Part shown: positions 45,481 through 53,994 of the stretch, piece after piece
How the letters are laid out: every line of letters starts with the position of its first letter
Position numbering within the stretch: the first letter of the stretch is position 1
NCBI GenBank assembly: GCA_026125795.1
Contig: JAHCKM010000001.1
Span: 310,001-374,000 of the forward strand
Length of the DNA stretch: 64,000 bases
From: Burkholderiaceae bacterium
GTDB lineage: Bacteria > Pseudomonadota > Gammaproteobacteria > Burkholderiales > Burkholderiaceae_C
Direction: 5' to 3'
Program-made: the position numbers and the translations under genes
The notes under the pieces: model-generated
Database searches by the model: none
What the model saw: the letters and a program-made list of their open reading frames with translations, nothing else
Told to the model about the DNA's origin: nothing

Positions 45481-47394
45481 ATGTCTGAGCCCTTGCGAAA
45501 GTCCCGTTCGCCGGGCGGTGAAGGCAACGCGCGTCTGCCCACCGTGTGGCACCGGCTTGACCTTGCGCTGGCGCGCTTGCGTCCGTACCGTGAGCCCGCG
45601 TCGCTGCTGATCGACGCACTTCTGGTGGCGCTGGCCTGGAACGCCACTTACCTGTTCCGGTTGGGGTTTGATCGCTGGTTCAGCGCGCGGCCGGACTACG
45701 ACCACTGGGTCACGCTCGGCATCGTCGGCGTCTATGCGCTGGCGTTCTGGCTCGCCAAGGTGCCCAAGGGCATGTGGCGCTTCTCCGGCTTTGGCGAAAT
45801 CAGCCGACTCGCTGCGGCTTGCGCAGCGGCCGGCGCGGTGAGCGCGGCCGTCGTGCTGGCGCTGCAGCTTTTCAAGGTGCCGCGTGCCGTGCTCGCGCTG
45901 CATCCCGTGTTTACGCTGATGACGCTGGCGCTGGCGCGCATGAGCTATCGCATGCTGTACGAGCACGCGCGCGCGCGCATTACGGGCAGCGATGCCGAGA
46001 TCCGCCGCGCCGTGGTGCTCGGAGCCGGCGAGGCAGCACGGCTGCTAGTGGCCGGCATCCACCGCCAGGGTTGGATCGTGCTCGGTTTCCTGGATGACGA
46101 CCCGCTGAAGCAAGGCGCGCGGATCGCCGGGGTGCCGGTGCTGGGGCCGTTGAGCGCACTCCGCGACAAGGCCACGCTCGGCGCTGCCACCGACCTGATC
46201 ATGGCCATGCCCTCGGTGCGCGGCCCGCGCCGGCGCGAGATACTGGAGCTGGCCGGCACCACCGGATTGCCGGTGGTCACGGTGCCATCTGTGGATGAAC
46301 TGCGCGACGGCAACCAGCGCGTGGACCGTCTGCGCGAGATCGAGCCCGAGGATCTGCTGGGGCGCGAGCCGGTGCAACTGGACGAAGCCGGCATCGCCGA
46401 GACGCTGGCCGGCAAGACCGTGCTGATCACCGGCGCCGGTGGCAGCATCGGCAGCGAGCTATGCCGCCAGGTGGCGCACTACCGGCCGGCACGGTTGGTG
46501 CTCTACGAGTTGAGCGAGTTCAACCTCTACACGATCGAGCAGGATCTGAGCGAGCGGTTTCCTGATCTGCCGTTGGTGACGCTGATTGGTGACGTGAAAG
46601 ACCTCGAGCACCTGCGCCACACGTTTGCCAGGTGGAAGCCGCAGGTGGTGTTCCACGCCGCGGCGTACAAACACGTGCCGCTGATGGAAGGCGACAACGC
46701 CTGGGCCGCGCTGCGCAACAACACGCTGGGAACCTACCATGCCGCGCTGGCGGCAGCCGAGGCGCAGACCGAACGCTTCGTGCTGATCAGCACCGACAAG
46801 GCGGTGAATCCCACCAACGTGATGGGCGCCACCAAACGCGCTGCCGAGATGGTGATCTCTGCGCTGGCTGCCGAGCATAGGGCCACACGCTTCATGGCGG
46901 TGCGCTTCGGAAACGTGTTAGGTTCCAGCGGCAGCGTGATCCCGAAGTTCAAGGAGCAGATCGCCAAAGGCGGTCCGGTGACCGTGACCCATCCGGAGGT
47001 CATTCGCTACTTCATGACGATCCCCGAGGCGGCGCGGCTGGTGCTGCAGGCGGCAGCCATCGGTGAGAGCGGGCAGGTGCTGGTGCTGGATATGGGCGAG
47101 CCGGTGAAGATCGTGGAGCTGGCCCGGCAGTTGATCCGGTTGGCGGGATATTCGGCGGAGGGGATCGGGATCGAGTTCGCAGGATTGAGGTCGGGGGAGA
47201 AGCTGTACGAAGAGTTGCTGGCCGATGCCGACACCACGCTGCCCACGCGCGTCGAGCGGCTGCGGATCGCGCGGCTGAGTGACCGTGTGGAATCCGCTGC
47301 GGTGAAGGCTTGGCTCGCGCCTGCCACCCGGGAGTGCGGCGATGTTGGCGTGCGGGAGTGGCTGCACGAACTCGTGCCGGAGTTCTCCGGCTGA
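45481..47394 (+). CDS. Nucleoside-diphosphate sugar dehydratase/epimerase, CapD/WbpM/PglF family
   Basis: A 637-residue inner-membrane protein. Four N-terminal helices (about residues 40-150) are followed by a CoA-binding-like Rossmann region (RRAVVLGAGEAARLL) and the catalytic SDR domain with VLITGAGGSIGSELCRQ. AAYKHVPLMEGDN and STDKAVNPTNVMGATKR are typical of 4,6-dehydratases acting on UDP-GlcNAc. It would make the 4-keto-6-deoxy sugar for the aminotransferase upstream. I use ATG 45481 with AAGGAG 12 bp upstream; a TTG at 45457 overlaps the previous stop and is an alternative. Last gene of the operon. Confidence 0.93.
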   Translation: MSEPLRKSRSPGGEGNARLPTVWHRLDLALARLRPYREPASLLIDALLVALAWNATYLFRLGFDRWFSARPDYDHWVTLGIVGVYALAFWLAKVPKGMWRFSGFGEISRLAAACAAAGAVSAAVVLALQLFKVPRAVLALHPVFTLMTLALARMSYRMLYEHARARITGSDAEIRRAVVLGAGEAARLLVAGIHRQGWIVLGFLDDDPLKQGARIAGVPVLGPLSALRDKATLGAATDLIMAMPSVRGPRRREILELAGTTGLPVVTVPSVDELRDGNQRVDRLREIEPEDLLGREPVQLDEAGIAETLAGKTVLITGAGGSIGSELCRQVAHYRPARLVLYELSEFNLYTIEQDLSERFPDLPLVTLIGDVKDLEHLRHTFARWKPQVVFHAAAYKHVPLMEGDNAWAALRNNTLGTYHAALAAAEAQTERFVLISTDKAVNPTNVMGATKRAAEMVISALAAEHRATRFMAVRFGNVLGSSGSVIPKFKEQIAKGGPVTVTHPEVIRYFMTIPEAARLVLQAAAIGESGQVLVLDMGEPVKIVELARQLIRLAGYSAEGIGIEFAGLRSGEKLYEELLADADTTLPTRVERLRIARLSDRVESAAVKAWLAPATRECGDVGVREWLHELVPEFSG

Positions 47395-47472
47395 CGGGCC
47401 TTGCAGGGTATCGGCTTGACTTGTTTGCGAGCAGGGCGTCAACTCGCTGCCCCTTGTTGCCCGGTCGATGTC

Positions 47473-48969
47473 ATGCTTCGATACTGCTTGCTGGTCGCGA
47501 CCCTCCTGTTTTTCGCATCCTGTGGCGGTGGCGATGAGTCCCAGGCACGGACGAGCGACATCGCTTCAGTGGGCGGACGAGCAGGCCCCACCGCGTTCAT
47601 CCACTTCGTCGACTTGCGCGGACAGAGCCTGCGAAACGTGACTGCGGTCCGATACAGCATCGAGCCGAAGCCCGGGGCTGTCTCACGGTCTGTGGGTATC
47701 ACCTATTCCAAGTCTGCACTGTCGGGTCGCGGTTATGTCGCTCCGGACGGTGACGCAGCGACGATCCCGGTATTCGGGCTCTACGCGGGTCACCTCAATC
47801 GGGTGTCGCTGAACTTTGCCTTCGAGGATGGTTCAAGCCAGACTCTCATCGCGGATCTGGTTACGCCAGCGTATAGCGACCCCAGCGGCGTGTACGGCAG
47901 CCCAACGTTTGTCAAGCGCCGCGCCGCTGGCAGCGCTCTCGGTTTCGACTACTTCGCAATCAAGTCTGGCCTGGGCTCGCCGGTGGTTGTCGACACCGAT
48001 GGCGAGGTACGCTGGATCGCGCAGGGCATTTCCAGCGGTGTGAGCGCTGCGCTCGACGGAAACGCGTTCGTCATCGGTAGCCAGACCTCACGCAACTTCC
48101 AACGTCTCGAGTTCGACGGCTCGATCAGCCAGGGTACGCTTGCTCAGACAAACTACACCAACTTCCACCACAACATCGATCGTGGCAAGCGTGGCCTGTT
48201 GGCCGAACCCGATGCACTCAGCAACGGCGTGCGCAACATCGAGGCCATCGTGGCGGAGTTCGACGCCGCTGGCAACATTCTGAAGGAGTGGGACTTCTCG
48301 CTCCTGATCGAGCGCCACATGCGTAACCAGGGTGACAGTCCCGAGCTCTTCGTTCGCCCGGGTATCGATTGGTTCCACGTCAACGCCTCGACCTATGATC
48401 CACGCGACGACACCATCATTGCGTCGAGCCGCGAGAACTTCGTGATCAAGGTGGACTACGAGACCGGAGGTATCGTCTGGATCTTCGGTGATCCCTCCAA
48501 GTACTGGTACACGTTCCCATCGCTGCGCGCCAAGGCGCTGACGCTGGAACCCGGTGGGCTCTACCCCATCGGTCAGCACGCGACGTCGATCACATCGGAC
48601 GGCCTGCTGATGCTGTTCAACAACGGCTTGCAGAGCCTCAACCAGCCAGTCGGTGCACCGGCAGGTGGCAGTAGAACCTACAGCACGGCGTCCGCCTACG
48701 CGATCGATCCCACGTCGCGTACCGCGCGCGAAGCGTGGCGATTCGATTACGGTGCGGCGATCCGCTCGGACATCTGTTCCAGCGTGTACGAGGCCGGCGG
48801 CCAGTCGCTGCTGATCAGTTTCGCTACCGCGAACCAGCGCACAAGGGCTCGCCTGGTGGGACTGAACGCGGCGCGTGAGGTTGTGTTCGACTTCGAGTAT
48901 CCGACGACAGTCTGCGGCACCAGCTGGAACGCGCTTCCGGTTGACTTCCACGACATGCAGTTTCGCTAG
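47473..48969 (+). CDS. Aryl-sulfate sulfotransferase (AssT)-family lipoprotein
   Basis: A 498-residue protein with a lipoprotein signal (lipobox-type FFASC, Cys about residue 17), then a domain with repeats typical of the AssT beta-propeller. The sequence keeps the catalytic-type residues: His232/His233 (NFHHNID), His302 (DWFHVNA), Arg320 (SSRENF) and His369 (GQHATSI). His302 and Arg320 are 18 residues apart, the same spacing I recall for the E. coli enzyme. AssT enzymes move sulfate from phenolic donors to acceptors without PAPS. Base composition is more AT-rich than the neighbours. Its 3' end overlaps a convergent glycosyltransferase by four bases. Confidence 0.8.
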   Translation: MLRYCLLVATLLFFASCGGGDESQARTSDIASVGGRAGPTAFIHFVDLRGQSLRNVTAVRYSIEPKPGAVSRSVGITYSKSALSGRGYVAPDGDAATIPVFGLYAGHLNRVSLNFAFEDGSSQTLIADLVTPAYSDPSGVYGSPTFVKRRAAGSALGFDYFAIKSGLGSPVVVDTDGEVRWIAQGISSGVSAALDGNAFVIGSQTSRNFQRLEFDGSISQGTLAQTNYTNFHHNIDRGKRGLLAEPDALSNGVRNIEAIVAEFDAAGNILKEWDFSLLIERHMRNQGDSPELFVRPGIDWFHVNASTYDPRDDTIIASSRENFVIKVDYETGGIVWIFGDPSKYWYTFPSLRAKALTLEPGGLYPIGQHATSITSDGLLMLFNNGLQSLNQPVGAPAGGSRTYSTASAYAIDPTSRTAREAWRFDYGAAIRSDICSSVYEAGGQSLLISFATANQRTRARLVGLNAAREVVFDFEYPTTVCGTSWNALPVDFHDMQFR

Positions 48970-50219
48970 GCCGCCTCTCGGCGCCGCGCGTGTGCAGCGG
49001 CGGCCTGCTCCAGGCTGGACAGCATACTCGCGGCAAGCGCCGAGCGGTCATAACGGGCCGCCGCGCTGGGGCCGTTGGCGCGCAGCCTGGCCAGCAGAGC
49101 CTGATCGTCGTGCAGCATCATCAGCGACTGCACCAGTTGGTCGACGCTCTCCGGCTCGAAGGTCCGCCCTACATCCTCGCGCTGCACGATTTCCGCTGAC
49201 TCTCCGGCGACGCCATGCAGCACCGGGATCCCCATGCCCATGCACTCGAACAGCTTGGACGGGATTACGGTCTTGAAGAGCTCGGTTCGCCGGAGGTGGA
49301 TGATCGAGACATCAAGCAGCGACCACCAGCGTGGCACTTGACTCTTTGCGACCGTGTCGGCGAACGCGACGTTGGTCAGGTGCAGGCCCGCAGCGAGCGA
49401 CTTCAGGTCACTTTTGCACGCGCCGTCACCCAGCAACAAGAAGCGCACGTCACGTCCATCGGCCCGCTGCTGCAGGCGCTGCGCGGCATGCAACAGCGTT
49501 TCGAGTCCGTGGGCCATCCCGTGGGTGCCGATGTAGCCGGCCACGAAGCAGCCCTCCAGGCCGAGATCGCGCTCGAGTTCCCGGTCCTTCGGCCGGGGCG
49601 AATACTGCGCGGTGTCGACCCCGTTCGTGACGACGTCGATCTTGCCGGCGTCGATACCGCGTCCGGCCAGCGTGCGGCGGAATGAATGCGTCACCGAAAT
49701 GATCCGGGCTGCGCGCCGGTACAGGAACAGCTCGAGGGCCTCGAGCGCACGAATGATCCACGAATCCTTCATCGCACCGACGGCTTTGATGGACTCAGGC
49801 CAGATGTCGCGCAGTTCGAACACGAACGGCACGCGTTTGCACGCCCCGACCGCCCAGCCAGCGACGGCGGCGAAGAATTGCGGCGACGAGCCCACGACAA
49901 CATCGACCTGCCGCACGAACAGGCTGCCGAGCGTCGCCGTGACCATGTAGCTCATGTAGTCGAGGACCCGGCGTCCGAGCCCCTCGTTGGCGCTGATATA
50001 GCTCCAGACCCGCACTACGCGGATACCGTCGATGCGCTCCTCCTGCCACAGTGCGTTGCGATAGCCGTCGAAGAGCTTGCCCTGCGGGAAGTTCGGCGCA
50101 CAGGTCAGCACCGTCACCTGGTGCCCCGCGCGCACCCAGGCACGGCAGTGCTCGTGGGTGCGACTGGCCGGTGCGTTGACTTCGGGCGGGAAGTTGTCCG
50201 ACAGGAAGAGAATGTGCAT
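48966..50219 (-). CDS. GT4-family glycosyltransferase (WbuB-like)
   Basis: A 417-residue GT-B enzyme. HILFLSDNFPPEVNAPASRT at the start, FVFELRDIWPESIKAVGAMK and IDVVTNGVDTAQY are strong signs of the WbuB group. The donor site has TVIPSKLFECMGMGIPVLHG. It is the last gene of the minus-strand operon and lies six bases below the heparinase-like gene. Its stop overlaps the AssT gene end. Donor sugar unknown. Confidence 0.9.
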   Translation of the reverse strand: MHILFLSDNFPPEVNAPASRTHEHCRAWVRAGHQVTVLTCAPNFPQGKLFDGYRNALWQEERIDGIRVVRVWSYISANEGLGRRVLDYMSYMVTATLGSLFVRQVDVVVGSSPQFFAAVAGWAVGACKRVPFVFELRDIWPESIKAVGAMKDSWIIRALEALELFLYRRAARIISVTHSFRRTLAGRGIDAGKIDVVTNGVDTAQYSPRPKDRELERDLGLEGCFVAGYIGTHGMAHGLETLLHAAQRLQQRADGRDVRFLLLGDGACKSDLKSLAAGLHLTNVAFADTVAKSQVPRWWSLLDVSIIHLRRTELFKTVIPSKLFECMGMGIPVLHGVAGESAEIVQREDVGRTFEPESVDQLVQSLMMLHDDQALLARLRANGPSAAARYDRSALAASMLSSLEQAAAAHARRREAA

Positions 50220-50225
50220 GGATGT

Positions 50226-51848
50226 CTACCAGGTCCACTGTGTGGACGCAGCGCCGCCGTTCAGCTCGATCGCGAGCGTCTTTGCGGGGAGCAATACCCC
50301 GAACTGCGTCGCGTCGAGCGTGTCATGCGTCGAGGCGCGGCCACCGCGGACCACGACTCGGGCAACGACACTAGAACCGTCGCGCACCAGCCAGCCGTCC
50401 TCGTCGATCGCCTCGAGCGACAGGCCGCTCGCGAGGTGAAAACGCGCGACTGCGCGGTGCGCGCCGTCGCCGGCGCGGTCCAGGATCTGCAGTTCCCGTT
50501 TACCGAAGATCCACCGACGATGGTGGCTGGGCCGGCCCGGCAAGTGGCGATAGCCATCATGGCTGCACGCCACCGAGCGCTCGGTCCACTCGAGCCCGAC
50601 TGGCCGTGCACGCCGACCGACCCGAAACCCGCTCCAGACCTCTGACGAGTCACCATCACCAATTTGAACCGTGCTGTGCAGCGCGGTACCGCGTTCGGCT
50701 AGGCGGCGCGCGCTGGTGCCGTAGCACGAGGTTCCCCGGTTGACGATCACCCGCCTGGGGCCGATCGACAGCTCGAAAGACAGTGTGTCCGCATGCCCGT
50801 GCCCAGGCAGATAGTCTGGTCCCAGAGGAGCCACGTCGAGCAGCGCGACCGCGCCGTCGTATTCAGCTCGCATGTAGCCACTGGACGCAAGGTGAAGCAG
50901 CCGACGCCGCGCGGGCTGCTCCCAAGGCACGTGGGCCTCGCGCGCCAAGCGCTCGAGTTCGGCGGCCGGGGCGGCGACGCCTTCGGCGCAATCGTTGAAG
51001 CGGCCCAACGTGCCGTCCGGGTGTCGCATCGCGCACAGCCACTGCAGCATCCGCGGCGCGACCTGGCGCAGTACATCCTGCAGCGCGTGCAGCCGCTCGA
51101 CTTGCGGCGCGCACGCCGACGCGATCGACAGCAAGTCGAGCACGTCTTCCAGCGCGAGCGCGTGGTACATCGGGCTGCGCTCGTACTGGCCTCCGTCGGC
51201 CAGGATCTGCTCGCCCAGTTCGCGCTCGAGGATCGCTATTCCGCGCTGCAGCCAGCCGTGGGCCTCCGGGCCATCGAAGAAGCAGCCGGCAAAGACCAGC
51301 GCCTTTGCGTTCGAGAACAGGTGGTTGCCCAGCAGGTGCCACTCCAGGCGTCGGCAAAGCCAGCGCACTTGAGTGGCCAGACTTTGCGCCCACTCGGCTT
51401 CGACCGCTGCGCCGCTCATGAACCACTTGATCCAGTTCACGATGCGCAGCGAGGTGGGATAGGGCTCCCAGCCGGTCCCGTCGCCGGGCGGGTTCTCGGC
51501 TATCCAGCGAGTCACGAGTGCGTGCTGTTCGTCTGCGCGGTTGCGGGCACCGAGTGCGTTCAGATCGTCGAAGTAGTGCAGGTTGTAGCGCCAAAGGCGA
51601 TCGATCCGCGGGTCATCCCAGCCGACGTTGTCGAGTTCGTGTTCCTCGTTGAGCAGGCGAAACCTGGAGCGGCCGACGAGGCTGGCGCCACGCCTAGCCG
51701 GTAGGATCCAATGCCGGGTGGGGCGGCGCAACGGCGGGGCAGGCCGCCCATCGGGGTGCGGCCGCCGCAGCACGAACAGGAGCCGGCCGAGTACCTGTTC
51801 GTGCCTCAGGTGACGCACGGTGCGCCAGAACGTGCTGATTTGAACCAT
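50226..51848 (-). CDS. Heparinase II/III-fold protein (polysaccharide lyase-like), no signal peptide
   Basis: A 540-residue protein with an N-terminal alpha-toroid and a C-terminal beta-sandwich domain. Motifs are GNHLFSNAKALVFAGCFFDG, GGQYERSPMYHALALEDVLD (Tyr and His of the usual active site) and the zinc-type GHGHADTLSFELSIG. Heparinase II/III enzymes cleave uronic-acid polymers by beta-elimination. I see no export signal (start MVQISTFWRTVRHLRHEQVL), unusual for a lyase. In EPS loci this family travels with the fused oxidoreductase found next to it; it may act in synthesis or quality control. This is inference. Confidence 0.87.
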   Translation of the reverse strand: MVQISTFWRTVRHLRHEQVLGRLLFVLRRPHPDGRPAPPLRRPTRHWILPARRGASLVGRSRFRLLNEEHELDNVGWDDPRIDRLWRYNLHYFDDLNALGARNRADEQHALVTRWIAENPPGDGTGWEPYPTSLRIVNWIKWFMSGAAVEAEWAQSLATQVRWLCRRLEWHLLGNHLFSNAKALVFAGCFFDGPEAHGWLQRGIAILERELGEQILADGGQYERSPMYHALALEDVLDLLSIASACAPQVERLHALQDVLRQVAPRMLQWLCAMRHPDGTLGRFNDCAEGVAAPAAELERLAREAHVPWEQPARRRLLHLASSGYMRAEYDGAVALLDVAPLGPDYLPGHGHADTLSFELSIGPRRVIVNRGTSCYGTSARRLAERGTALHSTVQIGDGDSSEVWSGFRVGRRARPVGLEWTERSVACSHDGYRHLPGRPSHHRRWIFGKRELQILDRAGDGAHRAVARFHLASGLSLEAIDEDGWLVRDGSSVVARVVVRGGRASTHDTLDATQFGVLLPAKTLAIELNGGAASTQWTW

Positions 51849-51879
51849 CAGCCAACTCGGGCGGCGCGTGGGTGCGCGG

Positions 51880-53994
51880 TCATCGCGCCATCTCTTGGGC
51901 GTCGATCGATACGCGGGAGACTTCGATCAGTTCGTCCAGCGGAATCGGCGTTGGCGCTCCGCTGCGCACGGCCTGCACGAAGGCGCGCACGCAGGCGAGC
52001 TGCCCTTTGTCCTGCCTCCAGAGGTTCATGCTAGAGAAGCCCGGCCAGCCGAATCCGGCCAGGCGGCGAAAGTTGTCGAGTTGCAGCACGCGTCCGGCTG
52101 CAAAGACCTCGAGCCGTTCTTTCGGAAACGCCTTGCTGCCGTTGCTCAGATAGGCGATGGTGGCGATCGATCCGTCGGCGAAGGCCAGGTGGATCGTGGC
52201 GGTGTCGCGTGTGGCCATATGCATCCGGTCAACGCGGACGCTGGCGATAGGGGCAGCCACCAGAAAGCGCACGAGATCGATGAAGTGGCAGGCCTCGCCG
52301 ACGAGTCGACCGCCTCCGATCGCAGGATCCTGGATCCAATGGTCGGCCGGGATTGCTCCGGCATTGATGGTCATGATCAGGGCCTTGGGCCCGGGCGCTG
52401 TATCGAGCAGCCGTTTGATCTGCTGCACTTGCGGTGCGAAGCGGCGATTGAAACCCACCATCAGCCGTTGCCCGGGCACGCCGCGCGCCGCCGACTCCAC
52501 GCGCGCCAGATCCGCGTGGGTGAGCGCAAGCGGCTTCTCGACGAAAACGTGCTTGCCTGCCGCGAGCGCGCTCAGCACGAGCTCGGCGTGGGTGTTGTGG
52601 CGCGTGCAGACCACGACGACATCGGTGCGCGCATCGGCCAGCAGCGCGCCGTTGTCCGTCGTGGCCTGCGCAAAGCCGAACTTGCGGCCGAGGTGAACTC
52701 CGCTCGCGCCCCCGGAGGAACTGACCGTGGCCAGGTGCGCACCCGCGGACTTAAAGGCCGGTATCAATACCGCGCCGGCGTAGTTGCCGGCGCCGACAAA
52801 GCTAGTGCGCAGCGCCGTAGCCGTGCCGGCAGCTGGCGCAGCGGCGCCACTCGCCAACTCGACAGTGCGGGCAACCTGAGCCTGTGCGGACTGATACTGC
52901 AACATGATGCCCAGCGACGGCTCGCTGCCGGCGACGACCTCGTAGGCACGCTCGGCGTGCGCGATCTCGAAGCGGTGCGTCACGAGTGGCGCCACGTCGA
53001 GCCGCCGCTCCGCGAGCATGTCGAGCACGGCCTCGAAGTTGCGCTGCTCGGTCCAACGCACGAAGCCGACCGGATAGTCGTGCCCGTGCTCCTCGTAGTC
53101 CGGGTCGTAGCGCCCGGGGCCATACGAGCAGCTGACCTGGAACGTCAGCTCCTTTTCGTAGAAGTCGGCGCGAGACAGCTCCAGGCCAGCCGTACCGACA
53201 AGCACGATGCGCCCGCGCTTGCGACACATCTGCGCCGCTTGGTGCACGGGATCGTTGCTTTTGGTGCTGGCGGTGATGAGCACAGCGTCGGCCCCGCGCT
53301 CGCGCGAGAACGCGACCACGGCGGCTACGGGATCGACGCCGCGCGCGAGGTCAACCGTTTCGGCGCCGAAGCGCCGCGCGAGCTCCAGGCGCGAGGCGTC
53401 GCGATCGATGCCGAGCACCCTGCAGCCCTGCGCCCTGAGCAACTGCACGGTGACGAGGCCGATCAGCCCGAGGCCCACGACAACGACGGCTTCGCCCAGC
53501 GTCGGCTGCGCCAAGCGCGTACCCTGCAATGCAATCGCGCCGAGCACGGTGAACGCGGCCGCGTCGTCGTCGACGCCCGCGGGGACGCGCGCGCACAGGT
53601 TCACCGGCACAGCAACCAAATCGGCGTGTCGTCCGTTCGACGCGACGCGCTCGCCGACCACGAAACCGCGGACGGCTTCGCCCAGTTCGACCACCTCACC
53701 GACGTTGCAATAGCCCATCGGCAACGGCTGGTCGAGCTTGTTGCGAACCGCGGCGAGCGTCGGCCACAGACCGTCGGTGCGAACCTTGTCGAGCACCATG
53801 CGCACCTTGTCGGGTTGCTGCAGCGCCTTGTCGAGCAGGTTGCCCTTGCCGAACTCCACCAGCATTCGTTCGGTGCCGGCAGACACGAGCGTACGCCTCG
53901 TGCGGATCAGCAGTTGTCCCCGGCCCGCCCGCGGAGCGGGGACCTCGGCGACTTCGGTGGCGCCGTCCTTGAGGTGTTGCAGGACTTGCTTCAT
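51880..53994 (-). CDS. Bi-domain oxidoreductase: zinc-type alcohol dehydrogenase fused to Gfo/Idh/MocA
   Basis: A 704-residue fusion. Residues 1-about 350 are a medium-chain dehydrogenase-like domain: MGYCNVGEVVELGEAVRGF, VVVVGLGLIGLVTVQLLRAQ and GRIVLVGTAGLELS. Residues about 380-704 are a Gfo/Idh/MocA domain: TSFVGAGNYAGAVLIPAFKS, the EKP motif HVFVEKPLALTHADL, and GGGRLVGEACHFIDLVRFLV. Two linked redox steps on one sugar nucleotide or glycoside are possible. The start at 53994 overlaps the preceding gene's stop (ATGA); a longer open frame reads into that gene. Usual zinc-ligand cysteines are not obvious. Confidence 0.88.
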   Translation of the reverse strand: MKQVLQHLKDGATEVAEVPAPRAGRGQLLIRTRRTLVSAGTERMLVEFGKGNLLDKALQQPDKVRMVLDKVRTDGLWPTLAAVRNKLDQPLPMGYCNVGEVVELGEAVRGFVVGERVASNGRHADLVAVPVNLCARVPAGVDDDAAAFTVLGAIALQGTRLAQPTLGEAVVVVGLGLIGLVTVQLLRAQGCRVLGIDRDASRLELARRFGAETVDLARGVDPVAAVVAFSRERGADAVLITASTKSNDPVHQAAQMCRKRGRIVLVGTAGLELSRADFYEKELTFQVSCSYGPGRYDPDYEEHGHDYPVGFVRWTEQRNFEAVLDMLAERRLDVAPLVTHRFEIAHAERAYEVVAGSEPSLGIMLQYQSAQAQVARTVELASGAAAPAAGTATALRTSFVGAGNYAGAVLIPAFKSAGAHLATVSSSGGASGVHLGRKFGFAQATTDNGALLADARTDVVVVCTRHNTHAELVLSALAAGKHVFVEKPLALTHADLARVESAARGVPGQRLMVGFNRRFAPQVQQIKRLLDTAPGPKALIMTINAGAIPADHWIQDPAIGGGRLVGEACHFIDLVRFLVAAPIASVRVDRMHMATRDTATIHLAFADGSIATIAYLSNGSKAFPKERLEVFAAGRVLQLDNFRRLAGFGWPGFSSMNLWRQDKGQLACVRAFVQAVRSGAPTPIPLDELIEVSRVSIDAQEMAR

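Noticed and set aside
47395-47472. TTGACT at 47416 as a promoter for the AssT gene
   Set aside because: No acceptable -10 hexamer at 16-18 bp spacing.
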